Assembly: GCF_003610235.1 (NCBI RefSeq)
Contig: NZ_RAPR01000001.1
Coordinates: forward strand, 2,976,001 to 3,040,000
Direction of reading: 5' to 3'
DNA length: 64,000 nucleotides
Source: Catellatospora citrea
Lineage (GTDB): Bacteria > Actinomycetota > Actinomycetes > Mycobacteriales > Micromonosporaceae
Both the position numbers and the translations under genes were made by a program. The stretch's first letter is position 1. The number at the start of each line of letters is the position of its first letter. This document shows, piece after piece, positions 1 to 7,652 of the stretch. The notes beneath the pieces are model-generated. The model worked only from the letters and a program-made list of their open reading frames with translations. It was not told the DNA's origin and ran no database searches.

Positions 1-3000
1 TGCTCGCGGGTGTCCACGTTCTTCGCGGCGACGCTGACCCGGCGGTAGACCCGTTCCAGGTCCTCGCGGGCCGCCCGGCCGTCCAGGTCGCGGCCGTAGG
101 CGTAGCCGCCCCAGACCGCGTACACCTCGGCCAGGTCCTTGTCGTCGCGCCAGTTCCGGGCGTCGATGAGCGGGAGCAGCCCGGCCCCGTACGCCCCCGG
201 CTTGGAACCGAAGATGCGGGTGGTGGCCCGCCGCCGGTCGCCGTGCTCGGCCTCGTCGGCGCGGGCGTGCGCGCGCACGAAGTTGTCCTCGTCGGCCTCG
301 TCGAGGTCGGCCACCACCCGCACCGCGTCGTCGATCAACGCCACCGCGTGCGGGAACGCGTCGCGGAAGAAGCCGGAGATGCGCACCGTCACGTCCACCC
401 GCGGCCGGCCCAGCTCGGCCGGCGGCACCACCGCGAACCCGGTCACCCGCCGCGACGCGTCGTCCCAGGTCGGACGGCAGCCCAGCAGCGCCAGCACCTC
501 GGCGATGTCGTCGCCCTGGGTGCGCATCGCCGACGTGCCCCACACGGTCAGCCCGACCGTGCGCGGCCACTCGCCGGTCTCCTGCCGGTGCCGGGCCAGC
601 AGCGAATCGGCCAGCGCCACGCCCACGTCCCAGGCGTTGCGCGACGGGATCGCCTTCGGATCGACGGAGTAGAAGTTGCGGCCCGTCGGCAGCACGTTGA
701 CCAGCCCACGGGTCGGCGAGCCGGACGGGCCGGCCGGCACGTAGCGCCCGTCCAGCGCCTTGAGCACCGCGGTCACCTCGTCCACGGTGGCGTCCAGCCG
801 GGGCACCACCTCGGTCGCGGCGAAGCGCAGCACCGCCTCGACGGCGTCGTCCGGACCGCCCAGCACCTCGGCCACCACCGCCGGGACCTTCGACGGCTCC
901 CAGCCCAGCGTCTCGTTGCCGACCACCAGCCGCCGGGCCACGCCCTCGATCAGGTCGACAGCGTCCGCGCCGGTGCGGGCCGGGCCGTCGGCGATGTCGG
1001 TCAGATCGGCGGGCACGGCCACCGCCGCTCCGGGCTCGGCCAGCAGCGCGGCCTCGTCCAGGCCGTACCGGCGGCACAGCGCCGCCCGCAGGCCCGGCAG
1101 CGCCCCGCGCACGCCGCCCCACACCTGGTTCGCGCGCAGCACCGCGAGCACCAGGTTGATCCGCGCCTCGCCCTCGGGCGCGCCGCCGAGGATGTGCAGG
1201 CCGTCGCGGATCTGCGAGTCCTTGACCTCGCACAGGTAGCCGTCCACGTGCAGGATGAAGTCGTCGAAGTCGTCCGCGCCGGGCATGTCGGCCTGGTGCA
1301 GGTCGTGGTGCAGCTGAGCGGCCTGGATCAGGGTCCAGATCTGGGCGCGCACCGCGGGCAGCTTGGTCGGGTCGAGCGCCTGCACGGTGGCGTACTCGTC
1401 GAGCAGCTGCTCCAGCTTCGCCATCTCGCCGTACGTCTCCGCGCGGGCCATCGGCGGCACCAGGTGGTCCACGATCACCGCGTGCCCGCGCCGCTTGGCC
1501 TGGGTGCCCTCGCCCGGGTCGTTGACGATGAACGGGTACACCAGCGGCATGTCCCCGAGCACCGCGTCCGGCGCGCACTCGCGGGACAGGCCCAGCCCCT
1601 TGCCCGGCAGCCACTCCAGGGTGCCGTGCTTGCCCAGGTGCACCACCGCGTCCGCGCCGAACTCGGCGTCCAGCCAGCGGTACGCGGCCAGGTAGTGGTG
1701 GCTCGGCGCGAGATCCGGGTCGTGGTAGATGGCGACCGGGTTCTCCCCGAAGCCGCGCGGCGGCTGGATCATCAGCAGCACGTTGCCGAAGCGCAGCGCG
1801 GCCAGCACGATCTCGCCCCGGTCCACGTACAGCTCACCCGGCGGCTCGCCCCACGCCGCCACGATGCCGTCGCGCAGGCTCGCGGGCAGCGCCTCCAGCC
1901 AGCGGGTGTGCGCGCGCAGCGGCACCCGCGCCGGGGCCGCGGCCAGCTGCTCCTCGGTCAGCCACTCCACGTCGTGCCCACCCGCCGCGATCAGCGTGTG
2001 GATCAGCGCGTCGCCGTCCTCCGGGAAACCCTCGCCCAGGTCGTAGCCCGCCTCGCGTAGCGCCCGCAGCAGCACCACGGCACTGGCCGGGGTGTCCAGG
2101 CCGACCGCGTTGCCGACCCGCGAATGCCGGGTCGGGTAGCTGGACAGCACGATCGCGAGCCGCTTGTGCTCGTTGGGCACGTGCCGCAGCCGGGCCTGCC
2201 GCACCGCGATGCCCGCGACCCGGGCCGCCCGCTCCGGATCGGCGGCGTACACCGGGATGCCGTCCGGGCCCGGCTCCTTGAACGAGAACGGCACCGTGAT
2301 CAGGCGGCCGTCGAACTCGGGGATGGCCACCTGCATCGCCGCGTCCATCGGGCTCAGCGCGGCGTCCGAGTCCTGCCAGACCGCCCGGGACGAGGTCAGG
2401 CACAGCGCCTGCAGCACCGGCACGTCCAGCTCGGCCAGCGCCGCCACCGACCAGGCCTCGTCGTCCCCGCCGCCGCTCGCGTCCGCCGCGACGGTGCCGC
2501 CCGCGGCCAGCACCGTGACGATCAGCGCGTCGCAGCCGCGCAGCAGGTCGCGCAGCCCGTCCGGCACCCCGCGCAGCGAGCCGCAGTACACCGGCAGCGG
2601 GTTCGCGCCCGCGTCGTGCAGCGCCCCGGCGAGGGTGTCCACGAACGCGGTGTTGCCCGCCAGCTCGTGCGCCCGGTAGTAGACGATCCCGACGGTCGGC
2701 CGCCCGGCCTCGTGCGCGGGCCCGGGGCGTACGCCGTACTCGGGCGCGGTGCGCGGCGGGTCGAAGCCCTCGCCGGTCATCAGCAGCGTGTCCGACAGGA
2801 ACCGGTGCAGCTCGCGCAGGTTGTCCGCGCCGCCCTCGACCAGGTATGCCAGCGCCTCCCCGGCCACCCCGGCGGGCACCGTCGACTCGGCCTGCAGCGC
2901 GGCGTCGGGCAGCGCCTCCCCGCCCAGCACCACCACCGGCAGGCCCGCGGCGAGCACCGCGTCGAGCCCCTCCGGCCAGGTACGCCGCCCGCCGAGCAGG

Positions 3001-3155
3001 CGCACCACCGCGAAGGCGACGTCTCGCAGCAGCTCGGGGACGTCACCGGGGTCGAGCCGGGCGGGGTTGGCGATACGCCAGGGCGCGCCCGACGCGCGGG
3101 CGGCGAGCAGCTCGGTGTCCGCAGTGGACAGCAGCAGACCTTGCACAGCCGTCAT
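1..3155 (-). CDS. cobN: Cobaltochelatase subunit CobN (C-terminus beyond the left edge)
   Basis: Large subunit of the aerobic, ATP-dependent cobaltochelatase, which inserts cobalt into hydrogenobyrinic acid diamide during cobalamin synthesis, working with CobS/CobT-type AAA partners in the cytosol. The frame is open from the ATG at 3155 to position 1 (about 1051 codons) with no stop, so the gene runs off the window; CobN proteins are usually about 1200-1300 residues, so roughly the last 150-250 are missing. Recognisable family segments include HLGKHGTLEWLPGKG and YPFIVNDPGEGTQAKRR in the middle and KNVDTRE at the truncated end. The start is fixed by a strong AGGAGGT Shine-Dalgarno about 9 bases upstream. 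A cobalamin riboswitch precedes it, so B12 should repress it. High confidence in identity. Confidence 0.96.
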   Translation of the reverse strand, partial: MTAVQGLLLSTADTELLAARASGAPWRIANPARLDPGDVPELLRDVAFAVVRLLGGRRTWPEGLDAVLAAGLPVVVLGGEALPDAALQAESTVPAGVAGEALAYLVEGGADNLRELHRFLSDTLLMTGEGFDPPRTAPEYGVRPGPAHEAGRPTVGIVYYRAHELAGNTAFVDTLAGALHDAGANPLPVYCGSLRGVPDGLRDLLRGCDALIVTVLAAGGTVAADASGGGDDEAWSVAALAELDVPVLQALCLTSSRAVWQDSDAALSPMDAAMQVAIPEFDGRLITVPFSFKEPGPDGIPVYAADPERAARVAGIAVRQARLRHVPNEHKRLAIVLSSYPTRHSRVGNAVGLDTPASAVVLLRALREAGYDLGEGFPEDGDALIHTLIAAGGHDVEWLTEEQLAAAPARVPLRAHTRWLEALPASLRDGIVAAWGEPPGELYVDRGEIVLAALRFGNVLLMIQPPRGFGENPVAIYHDPDLAPSHHYLAAYRWLDAEFGADAVVHLGKHGTLEWLPGKGLGLSRECAPDAVLGDMPLVYPFIVNDPGEGTQAKRRGHAVIVDHLVPPMARAETYGEMAKLEQLLDEYATVQALDPTKLPAVRAQIWTLIQAAQLHHDLHQADMPGADDFDDFILHVDGYLCEVKDSQIRDGLHILGGAPEGEARINLVLAVLRANQVWGGVRGALPGLRAALCRRYGLDEAALLAEPGAAVAVPADLTDIADGPARTGADAVDLIEGVARRLVVGNETLGWEPSKVPAVVAEVLGGPDDAVEAVLRFAATEVVPRLDATVDEVTAVLKALDGRYVPAGPSGSPTRGLVNVLPTGRNFYSVDPKAIPSRNAWDVGVALADSLLARHRQETGEWPRTVGLTVWGTSAMRTQGDDIAEVLALLGCRPTWDDASRRVTGFAVVPPAELGRPRVDVTVRISGFFRDAFPHAVALIDDAVRVVADLDEADEDNFVRAHARADEAEHGDRRRATTRIFGSKPGAYGAGLLPLIDARNWRDDKDLAEVYAVWGGYAYGRDLDGRAAREDLERVYRRVSVAAKNVDTRE

Positions 3156-3194
3156 GGCCGCGTACCTCCTGTCGGGGTCCGCGCCCCGGTAGCA

Positions 3195-3368
3195 GAGTCG
3201 ATGCGGCGGCCGGAGTCTCCTGACTCCCGGATCTACGCCCGGCCCCGGGCCTTCCCTTGCGGTGGCCTCGGATCTCTCCGATGGGGTGGGGACGGGCTCC
3301 CCGGTCACAGTGGCGGGACCGTCTCGGCTCTTCCCCGAGTTCCTCCCTGCCGCCGAGTGCGATCCTAG
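3195..3368 (-). promoter_or_regulatory. Cobalamin (AdoCbl) riboswitch upstream of cobN
   Basis: On the minus strand the leader contains GGAACTCGGGGAAGAGCCGAG, then CCCGCCACTGTGACCGGGGAG (about 3300-3320), and further downstream GAGTCAGGAGACTCCGGCC (about 3208-3226). These match in order the conserved cobalamin riboswitch core: the CCCGCnACTGT B12-box region and the GnCAGGAnACC element. It ends about 40 bases before the cobN start, next to the Shine-Dalgarno, so control of translation initiation is likely; no clear U-tract terminator is seen. The outer boundary is approximate. Confidence 0.93.
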
Positions 3369-3373
3369 CGGCA

Positions 3374-3379
3374 GATAAT
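3374..3379 (+). promoter_or_regulatory. Probable -10 box of a leaderless promoter (DUF2784 gene)
   Basis: GATAAT lies 5 bases before the ATG at 3385, so transcription would begin at or next to the start codon. No Shine-Dalgarno is apparent. No convincing -35 was found. The promoter abuts the 5' end of the divergent cobN riboswitch leader. Confidence 0.45.
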
Positions 3380-3384
3380 GGAGC

Positions 3385-3750
3385 ATGGCCTATCAGTGGC
3401 TCGCCGCCGCCACCATGGTGGCGCACTTCGCGTTCCTCGCGTACGTCGTCGCGGGCGGTTTCCTGGCCTGGTGGCGGCCGTGCCTGATCTGGCCGCACGT
3501 GGTCGCCGTCGGCTGGGGTTTCGCCACGGTCGCCCTCGGCCTCGACTGCCCCCTGACGTACGTCGAGGACTGGGCCCGCCGCAAGGCCGGCGAGCAGGGC
3601 CTGAGCCGAGGATTCATCGACACCTACCTGACCGGCGTGGTCTACCCCGAGCGGTACACCCTGCTGTTGCAGGTCCTGGCGGGCCTGGTCGTGCTGACCT
3701 CGTGGGTCGGCTTCCTGCTCCGCCGCAGGGCCGCCCGCGACCGCGCCTGA
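3385..3750 (+). CDS. DUF2784 family membrane protein
   Basis: A 121-residue integral membrane protein of the DUF2784 family, function unknown. Family hallmarks are the central LDCPLTYVEDWARRKAG segment (about residues 52-68) and the GFIDTYLTGVVYPE segment (about 76-89). Three hydrophobic stretches (about 5-28, 33-52, 94-113) suggest three membrane segments, followed by an Arg-rich cytoplasmic tail. It is transcribed divergently from cobN across the riboswitch leader and is apparently leaderless. Length is normal for the family. It is probably monocistronic, since a tandem repeat and an independent riboswitch follow. Confidence 0.88.
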   Translation: MAYQWLAAATMVAHFAFLAYVVAGGFLAWWRPCLIWPHVVAVGWGFATVALGLDCPLTYVEDWARRKAGEQGLSRGFIDTYLTGVVYPERYTLLLQVLAGLVVLTSWVGFLLRRRAARDRA

Positions 3751-3798
3751 GGCCCCGGCGCGGCGGCCGCTGGGGCGCGGGTCACTGGGCGGGCCGCT

Positions 3799-3864
3799 CG
3801 GGGTGACGGTCACGGGGTGACGGTCACGGGGTGACGGTCACGAGGTGGCGGTCACGAGGTGGCA
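3799..3864. repeat. 14-bp tandem repeat, about 4.7 copies
   Basis: Three perfect copies of CGGGGTGACGGTCA (3799-3840) are followed by a diverged copy, CGAGGTGGCGGTCA (3841-3854), and a partial fifth. It lies between the DUF2784 stop and the guanidine riboswitch. The unit length is not a multiple of three and no ORF needs it. It looks like slippage-generated intergenic sequence; a binding-site array cannot be excluded. Confidence 0.9.
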
Positions 3865-3933
3865 ACGGCGGCGATATCGACAGGAAACCATTCGCCGATG
3901 TAATCCACGGTGACTCACCGAAGGTGAGGCGCG

Positions 3934-4052
3934 CCTAGGGTTCCGCCGTTCCGGCCCTGTCGTTTCGGGTCGCCGGACGGGCTGGTCCGAGAGGCGCAGG
4001 CGGCCCGCGTTGCGGCGTGGCCGTTCCACGGCGGGACAAAAGCCCGGGAGAC
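3934..4052 (+). promoter_or_regulatory. Guanidine-I (ykkC) riboswitch
   Basis: The leader carries in order CTAGGGTTCCG (3935-3945), CTGGTCCGAGAGGCGCAGG (about 3982-4000) and ACGGCGGGACAAAAGCCCGG (4028-4047, followed by GAGA), which are the characteristic conserved blocks of the ykkC subtype-1 guanidine aptamer. Immediately downstream CCTGGC (4062-4067) and GCCAGG (4077-4082) can pair, a likely part of the expression platform just before the GGAGGT Shine-Dalgarno at 4094-4099. In the known class guanidine binding turns expression on. Its position directly upstream of a ureohydrolase and an ABC importer fits guanidine uptake and degradation. Confidence 0.95.
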
Positions 4053-4104
4053 AGCCGAACACCTGGCTGTTTCACGGCCAGGCTCCTCGTTTCGGAGGTG
4101 CCCC

Positions 4105-5301
4105 ATGGGCTTCGCCCACCACCATCACGGCCAGCACCATCACGGCGACCACCGCCATGGCTCGCCGGAGGACAACGCGCTGCGCGAGCAGCACGGCCTG
4201 CACGAGCACTACGGCCCCGAGGCTGCGTACGCCGTCGCGCGCGAGGCCGAGCTGCCCACCACGAAGTGGGAGGAGGAGATCGCCCGCGGGCTGGAGTACG
4301 GCCTGCCCGGCGCGGACTCCATCGTCGACAGGCGGATCCCGACGTTCTCCCGCGGCGAGCTGCCGCACTTCGCCGGCATCAACACGTTCCTCAAGGCCCC
4401 GTACCTGGAGGACGTGCGCCGGTGCGGCGAGTACGACGTCGCCGTGCTGGGTGCCCCGTTCGACGGCGGCACGACCTACCGCCCCGGCACCCGGTTCGGC
4501 CCGCAGGGCATCCGGCGCATCTCCGCGCTGTACGGCCCGTACAGCTTCGAGCTGGGTGTGGACTTGCGGGAGTCGATCACGATCGCGGACCTGGGTGACG
4601 TGTTCACCATCCCCGCCAACATCGAGAAGACGTTCGACCAGATCTCCAAGGCCGTCGGCCACGTGTACGCCTCGGGCGCGTTCCCCGTGGTCCTCGGCGG
4701 CGACCACTCCATCGGCTACCCCACCGTGCGCGGCGTCGCCGAGCACCTGCAGGGCAACCTCGGCATCATCCACTTCGACCGCCACGTCGACACCCAGGAG
4801 ACCGACCTCGACGAGCGGATGCACACCACCCCGTGGTTCCACGCCACGGACATCCCCAACGTGCCCCCGAAGAACCTGGTGCAGATCGGCATCGGCGGCT
4901 GGCAGGCCCCGCGGCCCGGCGTCCAGGTCGGGCGGGAGCGCGGGACCACGATCATGACGGTCACCGACTGCGTCGAGATGGGCATCGAGGCCGCCGCCGA
5001 ACGGGCCCTGGAGGTCGCCTGGGACGGGGCCGAGGCGGTGTGGCTGTCCTTCGACGTGGACTGCCTGGACGCCGCGTTCGTGCCCGGCACCGGCTGGCCC
5101 GAGCCGGGCGGCTTCCTGCCCCGCGAGGTGCTCAAGTTCATCCAGCTCATCGCCGAGCGGCCGCTGGCGGGCATCGAGATCGTGGAGTGCTCGCCGCCGT
5201 ACGACAACGCCGACATCACGTCGCTCATCGCGACCCGCGTCATCTGCGACACGCTCGGCTGCCTGGTGCGCGCCGGCCACCTGCCCCGCCGCAACTCCTG
5301 A
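4105..5301 (+). CDS. gdmH: Guanidine hydrolase-like ureohydrolase (arginase superfamily, probably Ni-dependent)
   Basis: A 398-residue ureohydrolase predicted to hydrolyse guanidine to urea and ammonia. Arginase-fold metal motifs are visible: GGDHSIGYPT (about residues 199-208), HFDRHVDTQE (about 224-233) and SFDVDCLDAAFVPGTGWPEPGG (about 315-336, written here with its SFDVDCLD metal-binding start). The Arg in DRH, where arginases and agmatinases have Ala (DAH), and the DERMHTTPWFHA segment after it set it apart from the agmatinase at 56.4 kb and resemble the Ni-dependent guanidine hydrolase type (GdmH, Synechocystis Sll1077). The N terminus is unusual: about ten His in the first 18 residues. 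The start is set by GGAGGT 6 bases upstream. It is first gene of a guanidine-riboswitch operon. Substrate is inferred from riboswitch and neighbours; other guanidino compounds remain possible. No HypA/HypB-like maturation genes lie nearby. Confidence 0.82.
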   Translation: MGFAHHHHGQHHHGDHRHGSPEDNALREQHGLHEHYGPEAAYAVAREAELPTTKWEEEIARGLEYGLPGADSIVDRRIPTFSRGELPHFAGINTFLKAPYLEDVRRCGEYDVAVLGAPFDGGTTYRPGTRFGPQGIRRISALYGPYSFELGVDLRESITIADLGDVFTIPANIEKTFDQISKAVGHVYASGAFPVVLGGDHSIGYPTVRGVAEHLQGNLGIIHFDRHVDTQETDLDERMHTTPWFHATDIPNVPPKNLVQIGIGGWQAPRPGVQVGRERGTTIMTVTDCVEMGIEAAAERALEVAWDGAEAVWLSFDVDCLDAAFVPGTGWPEPGGFLPREVLKFIQLIAERPLAGIEIVECSPPYDNADITSLIATRVICDTLGCLVRAGHLPRRNS

Positions 5302-5327
5302 CCTCTCGACTGATCCAGGAGACATAC

Positions 5328-6338
5328 ATGAACCGACGTTCCCTCCACCGCCTCGCGGCCGTCACCGCCGTCGCCGCGCTGGTCCTGCCCGCCACGGCCT
5401 GCGGCGGCTCGGACGATCCCGCGCCGGGCGCGCCCGCCACCGTCGTGCTCGGCTTCAGCGCCTGGCCCGGCTGGTTCCCCTGGCAGGTCGCGCAGGAGCA
5501 GGGCCTGTTCGCCAAGAACGGCGTCACCGTCGAGCTGAAGTACTTCGACAGCTATACCGACAGCCTCACCGCGCTGGCCACCGGCAACCTCAGCGCCAAC
5601 AGCCAGACGCTGGGCGACACGCTGACCTCGATCAGCGGCGGCGCGCAGCAGACCATCGTGCTGGTCAACGACAACTCCACCGGCAACGACCAGATCATCG
5701 CCAAGCCCGGCATCAACACCGTCGCCGATCTCAAGGGCAAGCGGGTCGCCGTCGAGCAGGGCACCGTCGACCACTACCTGCTGCTGCTGGCGCTCAAGAC
5801 GGCCGGACTGACCGAGGCCGACATCGCGCTCAAGCCGATGCTGACCGACGCCGGCGCCGCCGCGTTCACCACCGGCGAGGTCGACGCGGTGGGCGCGTTC
5901 GCCCCGTTCACCACCACCGCGCTCGGGCTGGCCGGCAGCAAGGCCATCGCCACCAGCGCCGACTTCCCCGGCGCGATCCCCGACCACCTGGTCTTCACGG
6001 CCGCGTTCGTCAAGGACCACCCGACCGAGGTGCAGGCCGTGGTCAAGACCTGGTTCGACACCCTGGCCTGGATCAAGGCCAACCCGGACGCCGCGATCGA
6101 CATCATGGCGAAGAAGGCCGGGGTCAGCGCCGCCGACTACAAGTCGTACGACGCCGGCACGACGATCTTCACCCGGGAGCAGAACCTGGCCGCGTTCACG
6201 CCCGGCTCCACCCCCGCGAACCTCGACTTCCAGGCGAAGTCGATCGCCGAGTTCATGGTCTCGGCCAAGCTCGTCGATTCCGCACCGCCGCTGGACGGCC
6301 TGCTCGAACCCAAGTTCGTCCAGGCGGTGTCGCCATGA
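5328..6338 (+). CDS. ABC transporter substrate-binding lipoprotein (NMT1/SsuA-TauA type)
   Basis: A 336-residue extracytoplasmic solute-binding lipoprotein. It has an Arg-rich n-region, a hydrophobic core and a lipobox-like PATAC with the lipidated Cys at residue 25, followed by GGSDDP. The mature part begins with the NMT1/THI5-like pattern GFSAWPGWFPWQVAQEQGLF, and continues with the periplasmic binding type-2 fold (DLKGKRVAVEQGTVDHYLL near 135-155). AGGAGA lies 5 bases before the chosen ATG, 26 bases after the ureohydrolase stop. The permease start overlaps its stop by 4 bases. In this operon the likely ligand is guanidine or a close guanidino compound, by context only; the family otherwise binds nitrate, sulfonates, taurine or pyrimidines. 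Confidence 0.87.
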   Translation: MNRRSLHRLAAVTAVAALVLPATACGGSDDPAPGAPATVVLGFSAWPGWFPWQVAQEQGLFAKNGVTVELKYFDSYTDSLTALATGNLSANSQTLGDTLTSISGGAQQTIVLVNDNSTGNDQIIAKPGINTVADLKGKRVAVEQGTVDHYLLLLALKTAGLTEADIALKPMLTDAGAAAFTTGEVDAVGAFAPFTTTALGLAGSKAIATSADFPGAIPDHLVFTAAFVKDHPTEVQAVVKTWFDTLAWIKANPDAAIDIMAKKAGVSAADYKSYDAGTTIFTREQNLAAFTPGSTPANLDFQAKSIAEFMVSAKLVDSAPPLDGLLEPKFVQAVSP

Positions 6339-7471
6339 GCCTGCTCACCGAAGGGGGCCCGGAACCGGCCGGCAGCCCAGGGCAGGCGGACACGGCAGAC
6401 GTGCCGGTGGCCCACGGTGCCACCGGCCGTCCCGCAGCGGACGACTCCTTGACGCCCGCCTTGGTGCCCGGCTCCTCGGTGCCCGGCTCCTCGGTGCCCG
6501 GCTCCTCGGTGCCCGGCGTCCTCGTCGCCGGCGACGCCGCGTCGCCGGAGCGCGGCCCGGCCGGGGCACCCGAAGACCTGACCGGCAGTTCCGGACCGGC
6601 CGACGGCGCGGTCGGTCCGGAGCACGCCGGTCCGGGAGCCGGGGCGGCGGCGTTCGCGCCGCTGCCCCGGCGGCGGCCGCCGCGCCGCGTGCCGCGGGTC
6701 TTCGCCATCCGCGCCCCGATCCCCCGGCCGTCGCGGCTGGCGCTGACCGCGCTGTCGGTGCTCGTGCCACTCGCCTTGTGGCAGGTGCTCAGCGTGGCCA
6801 TCGACGGCCGTCCCGACTACCTGCCGTCCCCCGCGCAGGCCTGGGCGGCCGGGCTCGACCTGGCCCGCGACGGGCTGCTGCTCGGCGACACCCTCGCCAG
6901 CATCCGGCGGGTGCTGCTCGGCTTCGGGCTGGCCGTGGCGGTCTCGGTGCCGCTCGGCATCGCGATGGGCGCGTTCCAGGCCGGGCGGGCCGCCTTCGAG
7001 CCGGTCATCGGCCTGCTGCGCTACCTGCCGGCGAGCGCGTTCATCCCGCTGCTGGCCCTGTGGCTGGGCATCGACGAGATGTCGAAGGTGGCGCTGCTGT
7101 TCCTCGGCACCGTCTTCTTCAACACCCTGATGACCGCCGACGCGGTACGCCGGATACCCGACGCGCTCGTGGACGTGTCGTACACCCTCGGCGCGCGCCG
7201 CAGCGAGGTGCTGCGCAAGGTCGTCATCCCGCACTCGCTGCCCGGCATCCTCGACGCGATCCGGGTGAACGCGGCCGCGGCCTGGAACTTCGTGGTCGTC
7301 GCCGAACTGTTCGCGGCCGAGGAGGGCCTCGGCTACCGCATCGTGCGGTCGCAGCGCTTCAACCAGATCGACCGCATCTTCGCGGTCCTCGTGGTCATCG
7401 CGCTGATCGGCCTCACCATCGACATCGCGCTGCGCCTGCTGCGCGACCGGGTCGGCAGGTGGACCTCATGA
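6335..7471 (+). CDS. ABC transporter permease with long N-terminal extension (SsuC/TauC type)
   Basis: Membrane permease of the importer. The start ATGA overlaps the lipoprotein stop, indicating translational coupling. The core from about residue 125 to 375 is a standard binding-protein-dependent transport domain with five to six membrane segments and an EAA-type cytoplasmic loop (SEVLRKVVIPHSLPGILDAI, about 288-307) that docks on the ATPase. Family members are usually 250-280 residues; this one has 378 because of an extra N-terminal region of about 120 residues, rich in Gly, Pro, Ala and Ser, which contains four tandem VPGSS-type units encoded by a 15-bp repeat, then an Arg/Pro-rich stretch before the first membrane segment. 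An internal start near residue 110 is possible, but the ATGA overlap favours the long form. Confidence 0.87.
   Translation: MSLLTEGGPEPAGSPGQADTADVPVAHGATGRPAADDSLTPALVPGSSVPGSSVPGSSVPGVLVAGDAASPERGPAGAPEDLTGSSGPADGAVGPEHAGPGAGAAAFAPLPRRRPPRRVPRVFAIRAPIPRPSRLALTALSVLVPLALWQVLSVAIDGRPDYLPSPAQAWAAGLDLARDGLLLGDTLASIRRVLLGFGLAVAVSVPLGIAMGAFQAGRAAFEPVIGLLRYLPASAFIPLLALWLGIDEMSKVALLFLGTVFFNTLMTADAVRRIPDALVDVSYTLGARRSEVLRKVVIPHSLPGILDAIRVNAAAAWNFVVVAELFAAEEGLGYRIVRSQRFNQIDRIFAVLVVIALIGLTIDIALRLLRDRVGRWTS
6464..6523 (+). repeat. 15-bp in-frame tandem repeat in the permease N-terminus
   Basis: GTGCCCGGCTCCTCG is repeated perfectly three times (6464-6508) and followed by a partial fourth copy. It encodes successive VPGSS units in a disordered extension. 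Being in-frame and perfect, it should vary in copy number between strains. Confidence 0.9.
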
Positions 7472-7605
7472 CCCGAGCACCCCGACGACCGCACGCACAC
7501 CTGCAGGCGGCCGTGGCCGGAGCACCCCCGACGGCCGCACGTCGGCAGGTGAACCTCATGACCCGAGCACCGCGATGGCCGCACGCACGCCTGCAGGCGG
7601 CCGTG
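7451..7605 (+). repeat. 65-bp direct repeat spanning the permease 3' end
   Basis: Segment 7451-7515 recurs at 7541-7605 with 5 mismatches (60 of 65 identical), a 90-base period. The first copy includes the last codons and TGA of the permease, so the second is a decayed copy of that gene end. A partial third unit (GGAGCACCCCCGACGGCCGC, about 7519-7538) lies between them. It fills the 181-base gap before the ATPase gene, which otherwise would be expected to be tightly coupled. Confidence 0.9.
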
Positions 7606-7652
7606 ACCATAACGCCGAGGCAGCCGCCCGGCCGCACCGAAAGGCTGCCCTG

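Noticed and set aside
243..2060. Long plus-strand open frame opposite cobN (about 600 codons)
   Set aside because: Arg/His/Gly-rich translation without family motifs; it is the antisense of the clearly conserved cobN frame and reflects high GC.
3799..3864. Possible CRISPR array
   Set aside because: Repeat units are adjacent with no spacers and only 14 bp; no cas genes in the window.
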